Shown here: piece by piece, positions 61,510-64,000 of the stretch | How positions within the stretch are numbered: position 1 is the stretch's first letter | Layout of the letters: each line of letters begins with the position of its first letter | DNA from: Meandrina meandrites | Lineage: Eukaryota > Cnidaria > Anthozoa > Scleractinia > Meandrinidae | NCBI GenBank assembly: GCA_963693305.1 | Contig: OY855907.1 | Coordinates: 40,127,259 to 40,191,258, forward strand | Direction of reading: 5' to 3' | Length of the DNA stretch: 64,000 nt | The notes under the pieces: model-generated | Seen by the model: only the letters and a program-made list of their open reading frames with translations | Databases searched by the model: none | Told to the model about the DNA's origin: nothing | Position numbers and translations under genes: made by a program

Positions 61510-63699
61510 ATGGTCGTGTTACAGAAATCCGAGAATCAAGTTTATACGGATATCGTTCGCAGTCTGAAGCAAAATTTTCGATCTGAAACCCAACCTCCTC
61601 AGCAGACTCAAAGCGAGAGAAAAGTTCGAATCCGCACAAACTGCCATTACAGATCAGAACTCACAGAGGATCACTGGAAGGAAAAGTATAACCGCCGTGT
61701 GAAACAGAGTGTTGGTGGATTTTACACTCCAGCTCACGTGCCTTATGCTTCTGTGGGAGATCTTTGCTTGGATGTGCGAGATCTTGTCGTCAAAACAGTA
61801 GGCTTTGAACAAAGCCAGTCGGAGAAGGTAATACACTAATCTTTCAATACGCTCATCTCCCATTTTTTTGGCATTAATTATTAACGTGCAATTGTTTAAT
61901 TGGCTTTTTAAAAAGTTCAGTCCAATTCAATTAAACTCTAGTGCGTGTTGTAGTAAAAATGTAACGCGCTCAGACTTGTTGCCTGGTTACAACGTAAACA
62001 AGGCTCTTTTGAAAGGTAGCAGACAACCAATAGCTGTAGTTTCTGTGTAAAAATGTTATTTTTTTTGCTATCTGGTGCTAAAATGTTGAAGCAATGTCCA
62101 GTAGTTTCGGGACCACTGTCCCTTCATCAGTGGAATAGCCGTCAGTTGTAGTCAGCGCGCGTCATTTTATTCAAAAGTGGTAACATGTCGAGCGCGCGCT
62201 GACAGTCCACATTAATGCCGCGCGGCTTCAGTGTCTGGCATTTGAAAATATGGCGACGCTTCGTCGTTCTCTGATCGGTAAGACCTGATCGCACAACAGA
62301 CACCGTCATATCCTCTGTTGTAGATAGGCAGGTCTGGCAGGCCGACCTTCCTTTCAACAGATCTCAAACGTTCACAGAACTTGTCTCCAAGCCTTCTTCC
62401 TGTTTCACCAAATATACGACAGAGTGCATGCACGGCAAGTGATGATGTAGACGAGGCTACCAGTTGTGCAGGGGAACCTCTGTCGTATTGTAAGTGGTCC
62501 ACCAGGGGTGTTGATCTGTGATGTTGGGTTGGTATGGTCACAGGTTCTGCATCGTGGGCGGTGGCCCGGAAAGGTTCCATTTGGTTCATTCTCTGTGTTA
62601 ACGCTGGATTGAAGCCTGCCGCTTACCAAGGAGTCTCTTAAATTAGTATCGCGGCGGTATACACCGAGAACGCGTGAGTCATTGAAGAGTTCCTTGGTTT
62701 CTGGATCGGAGTGAAGCCCCCAAAAAACATTTTTACACAGAAACTACACGCGCTGTTTATGAAATTCGTTGACAAATGACGATTCACTTGTGAATTTTGA
62801 GAAGAGCTTGTGTAAAGTGTGCAAAAGTAACGATTTTTCGAGGTCGCATTGCACGAGACCGTCTCCCCTGCAATAAGAAATACAAAATGGCCTTACTGCT
62901 TACATGGCAGGATTCGGACAAGGGACAGAATTTTGGATAAAAAAGAAAGAAAAAAAGAAAAAAAATCATTTACACTGTTCAAATCTTGATACTTAAACAG
63001 CCGATTCAGATCATTGACGAAACCTTTTACCTTGGCTTAACTGAAAAGTTCTACGTGTTTGAAAGGAACATTTAAAATGTAAAGAAACTTGTTTCAAAAG
63101 AAAGGAAAATAGTTCAGCAACGATTTATATCCTTGCTCACGCTTGCACATTATCGTGAATAAAATTACCCGGAATAAAAGGAAAAACTGCCTGAGACGTT
63201 TGACCATAGATAAGATGTGGACACGAGAGGGAGCACTGGCGAGGGTTACGTCTGAGTCCCTCTTTTCACTTTGTGTGACTCCGTTCACGCAGGCGCGATT
63301 TTTATACTGCGCACTTTCTCTGCGACGCTAGTATTGCTTATTACACAAGCAAATAGTGCTTTACGCGCGCTCTGATTGGCTAAATCGGAGGTGATTAGCA
63401 AATGTACTATTCACCTCCGAGTAGCCGAAGAGCAACAAAATGGGTTCACATGATGTCGCTTTGGTTACCGAAAGTAATGTTTTGGTCTGCTAGTTATTTA
63501 GCTCGTGTGGTATTTAACAAAACAATTATTCACCTCAGTGTTGGAAAATGTGTTGGGTATTTACCTCCACTTCAGTGAATAATTGTTAACTATAACCCTT
63601 CTCCTGAACTTGTATTTTTAGTGTAACGACAGCGTCGTGGCTGATACCAACGAAAATGAGAACAAGAAGGAAGAAGTAAAAGAGACTACTGCTAAGAAG
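61510..63699 (+). CDS. Unrecognised gene, first two coding exons (3' end outside window)
   Basis: Exon 61510-61827 runs from an ATG (MVVLQKSENQVYTDIVRSLK) to a phase 0 donor GTAATA. Exon 63622-63699 (acceptor ATTTTTAG, donor GTGAGA, phase 0) encodes CNDSVVADTNENENKKEEVK and ETTAKK. The 132 residues seen have no signal peptide or membrane helix. The first part is basic with HWKEKYNRRVKQSVGGFYTP and the second very acidic/lysine-rich. I do not recognise the family; a ciliary or cytoskeletal protein is one guess from the composition, without support. The frame is open upstream of the ATG to 61153, so an earlier start cannot be fully excluded. A decayed PLE lies in the intron. Confidence 0.6.
62095..62690 (-). 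mobile_element. Penelope-like element fragment 3, decayed
   Basis: On the minus strand one frame reads CRTCDHTNPTSQINTPGGPL and GSLVYIITCRACTLSYIW (62629-62405), and the next reads LCRIFGETGRRLGDKFCERL (from about 62440), i.e. the CxxC linker, I-I-T-C-x-x-C-x-L-x-Y-I and G-E-T-x-R-x-L blocks of a PLE GIY-YIG endonuclease split by a frameshift. The Poseidon/Neptune-like wording is different from PLEs 1 and 2. A hammerhead-like core follows at 62130-62104. Confidence 0.75.
62104..62130 (-). ncRNA. Hammerhead-ribozyme-like core in PLE 3
   Basis: The minus strand reads CTGATGA, an unpaired A, stem II GGGAC/GTCCC with loop AGTG, then GAAAC: the canonical hammerhead core. It has the best core match of the three PLE families here. 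Confidence 0.6.
63310..63600. repeat. Dispersed repeat (GCGCTCTGATTGGCTAAATC family)
   Basis: GCGCGCTCTGATTGGCT followed by GAGGTGATTAGCAAATGT and internal inverted CACCTCCGA/TCGGAGGTG, CAATTATTCACC/GTGAATAATTG pairs. Variants of the first motif occur near 965 and 8230. Confidence 0.5.
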
Positions 63700-63844
63700 G
63701 TGAGATAACGGAACTAAACAACAAGGTCGACAAAGATGGCTGTTGTGCATCGTGATACCGGCTACGGAGCGGGAGGAGGGGAGCTGTTCACTGGGATTTA
63801 GACTGCTTATGAGTTTTTGGCCTTTTATATAGATCCATAGATTA

Positions 63845-63862
63845 GGTCCCGGTTGTTCAAAG

Positions 63863-63899
<37 letters not shown>

Positions 63900-63965
63900 G
63901 TGGATAGCGTAGTTTTTTTATTTATCCGGTGGATAGCATTATCCACCCTTTGAACAACTGGGGCC
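63845..63965. mobile_element. 121-bp palindromic MITE (GTTGTTCAAAGGGTGGATAA)
   Basis: GGTCCCGGTTGTTCAAAGGG and, inverted, GGCCCCAGTTGTTCAAAGGG begin arms that pair over almost the whole element through GCTATCCACCGGATAAAT. It lies in the intron of the last gene. Confidence 0.8.
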
Positions 63966-64000
63966 AGTTTTTTCTTACTGAACAGAAAGAACGTATAGCC

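Overview
The window looks like nuclear DNA from an anthozoan cnidarian, probably a stony coral. It is AT-rich and gene-sparse, with small exons, GT-AG introns, animal gene families and dense interspersed repeats (Penelope-like elements, tRNA-derived SINEs, foldback MITEs). The species assignment is inference; no species-specific marker was identified. Exons were joined by hand from splice sites, reading phase and family homology. Coordinates of multi-exon genes are outer bounds, with exons listed in the evidence.

Layout. (1) 1-1.5 kb: two exons of an ANKUB1-like ankyrin gene whose 5' part lies outside the window. (2) 3.8-5.6 kb: a LINE tail, then a Penelope-like element (PLE) fragment flanked by inverted end repeats. 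(3) 6.0-12.3 kb, minus strand: a complete five-exon secreted PAN/apple-pentraxin gene (330 aa) with a 34-nt microexon. Its first intron carries a 66-bp minisatellite grown inside a SINE. (4) 13.7-14.2 kb: a TTAA-flanked foldback element. (5) 15.9-16.9 kb: a single-exon class A GPCR without the usual extracellular disulfide cysteines. (6) 18.4-20.5 kb: repeats, including a 76-bp array in which each unit carries a 3' splice-site-like motif. (7) 21.3-29.2 kb: a complete seven-exon receptor with four Ig domains, one membrane helix and a TIR domain (658 aa, IL-1R-like), all introns in phase 1. (8) 29.8-35.1 kb, minus strand: intact and broken exons of Ly6/uPAR-like small cysteine-rich proteins. (9) 35.5-37.7 kb: a 1.7-kb transposon with tandem-repeat TIRs and an exact 8-bp target duplication, and a 111-bp snapback MITE with a 9-bp duplication. 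(10) 39.9-47.2 kb, minus strand: complete SPEF1/CLAMP (371 aa). (11) 47.4-48.4 kb, plus strand, head-to-head with SPEF1: an SLC25A51-type mitochondrial carrier. (12) 49.8-51.6 kb, minus strand: two-exon CLN3 (416 aa). (13) 52.3-53.7 kb: a second PLE. (14) 54.3-58.9 kb: two-exon Mpv17/PMP22-family gene (210 aa) whose intron holds a 2.1-kb Mutator-like element with a 9-bp duplication. (15) 59.3-59.9 kb: another TTAA-flanked element. (16) 61.5 kb to the end: the start of an unrecognised gene, with a decayed PLE in its first intron.

The genes do not form a pathway. Two (the Ig-TIR receptor and the pentraxin) fit innate immunity, and the Ly6-like exons are cell-surface proteins. SPEF1 is axonemal, SLC25A51 and Mpv17 are mitochondrial or peroxisomal membrane proteins, and CLN3 is lysosomal. 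I found no clearly novel multi-gene system. The most unusual observations are the open-in-several-frames SINE minisatellite, the hammerhead-like cores at the ends of all three PLE copies, the splice-site array upstream of the Ig-TIR receptor, inverted repeats flanking a SPEF1 exon, and a duplicated 5' splice site in SPEF1.
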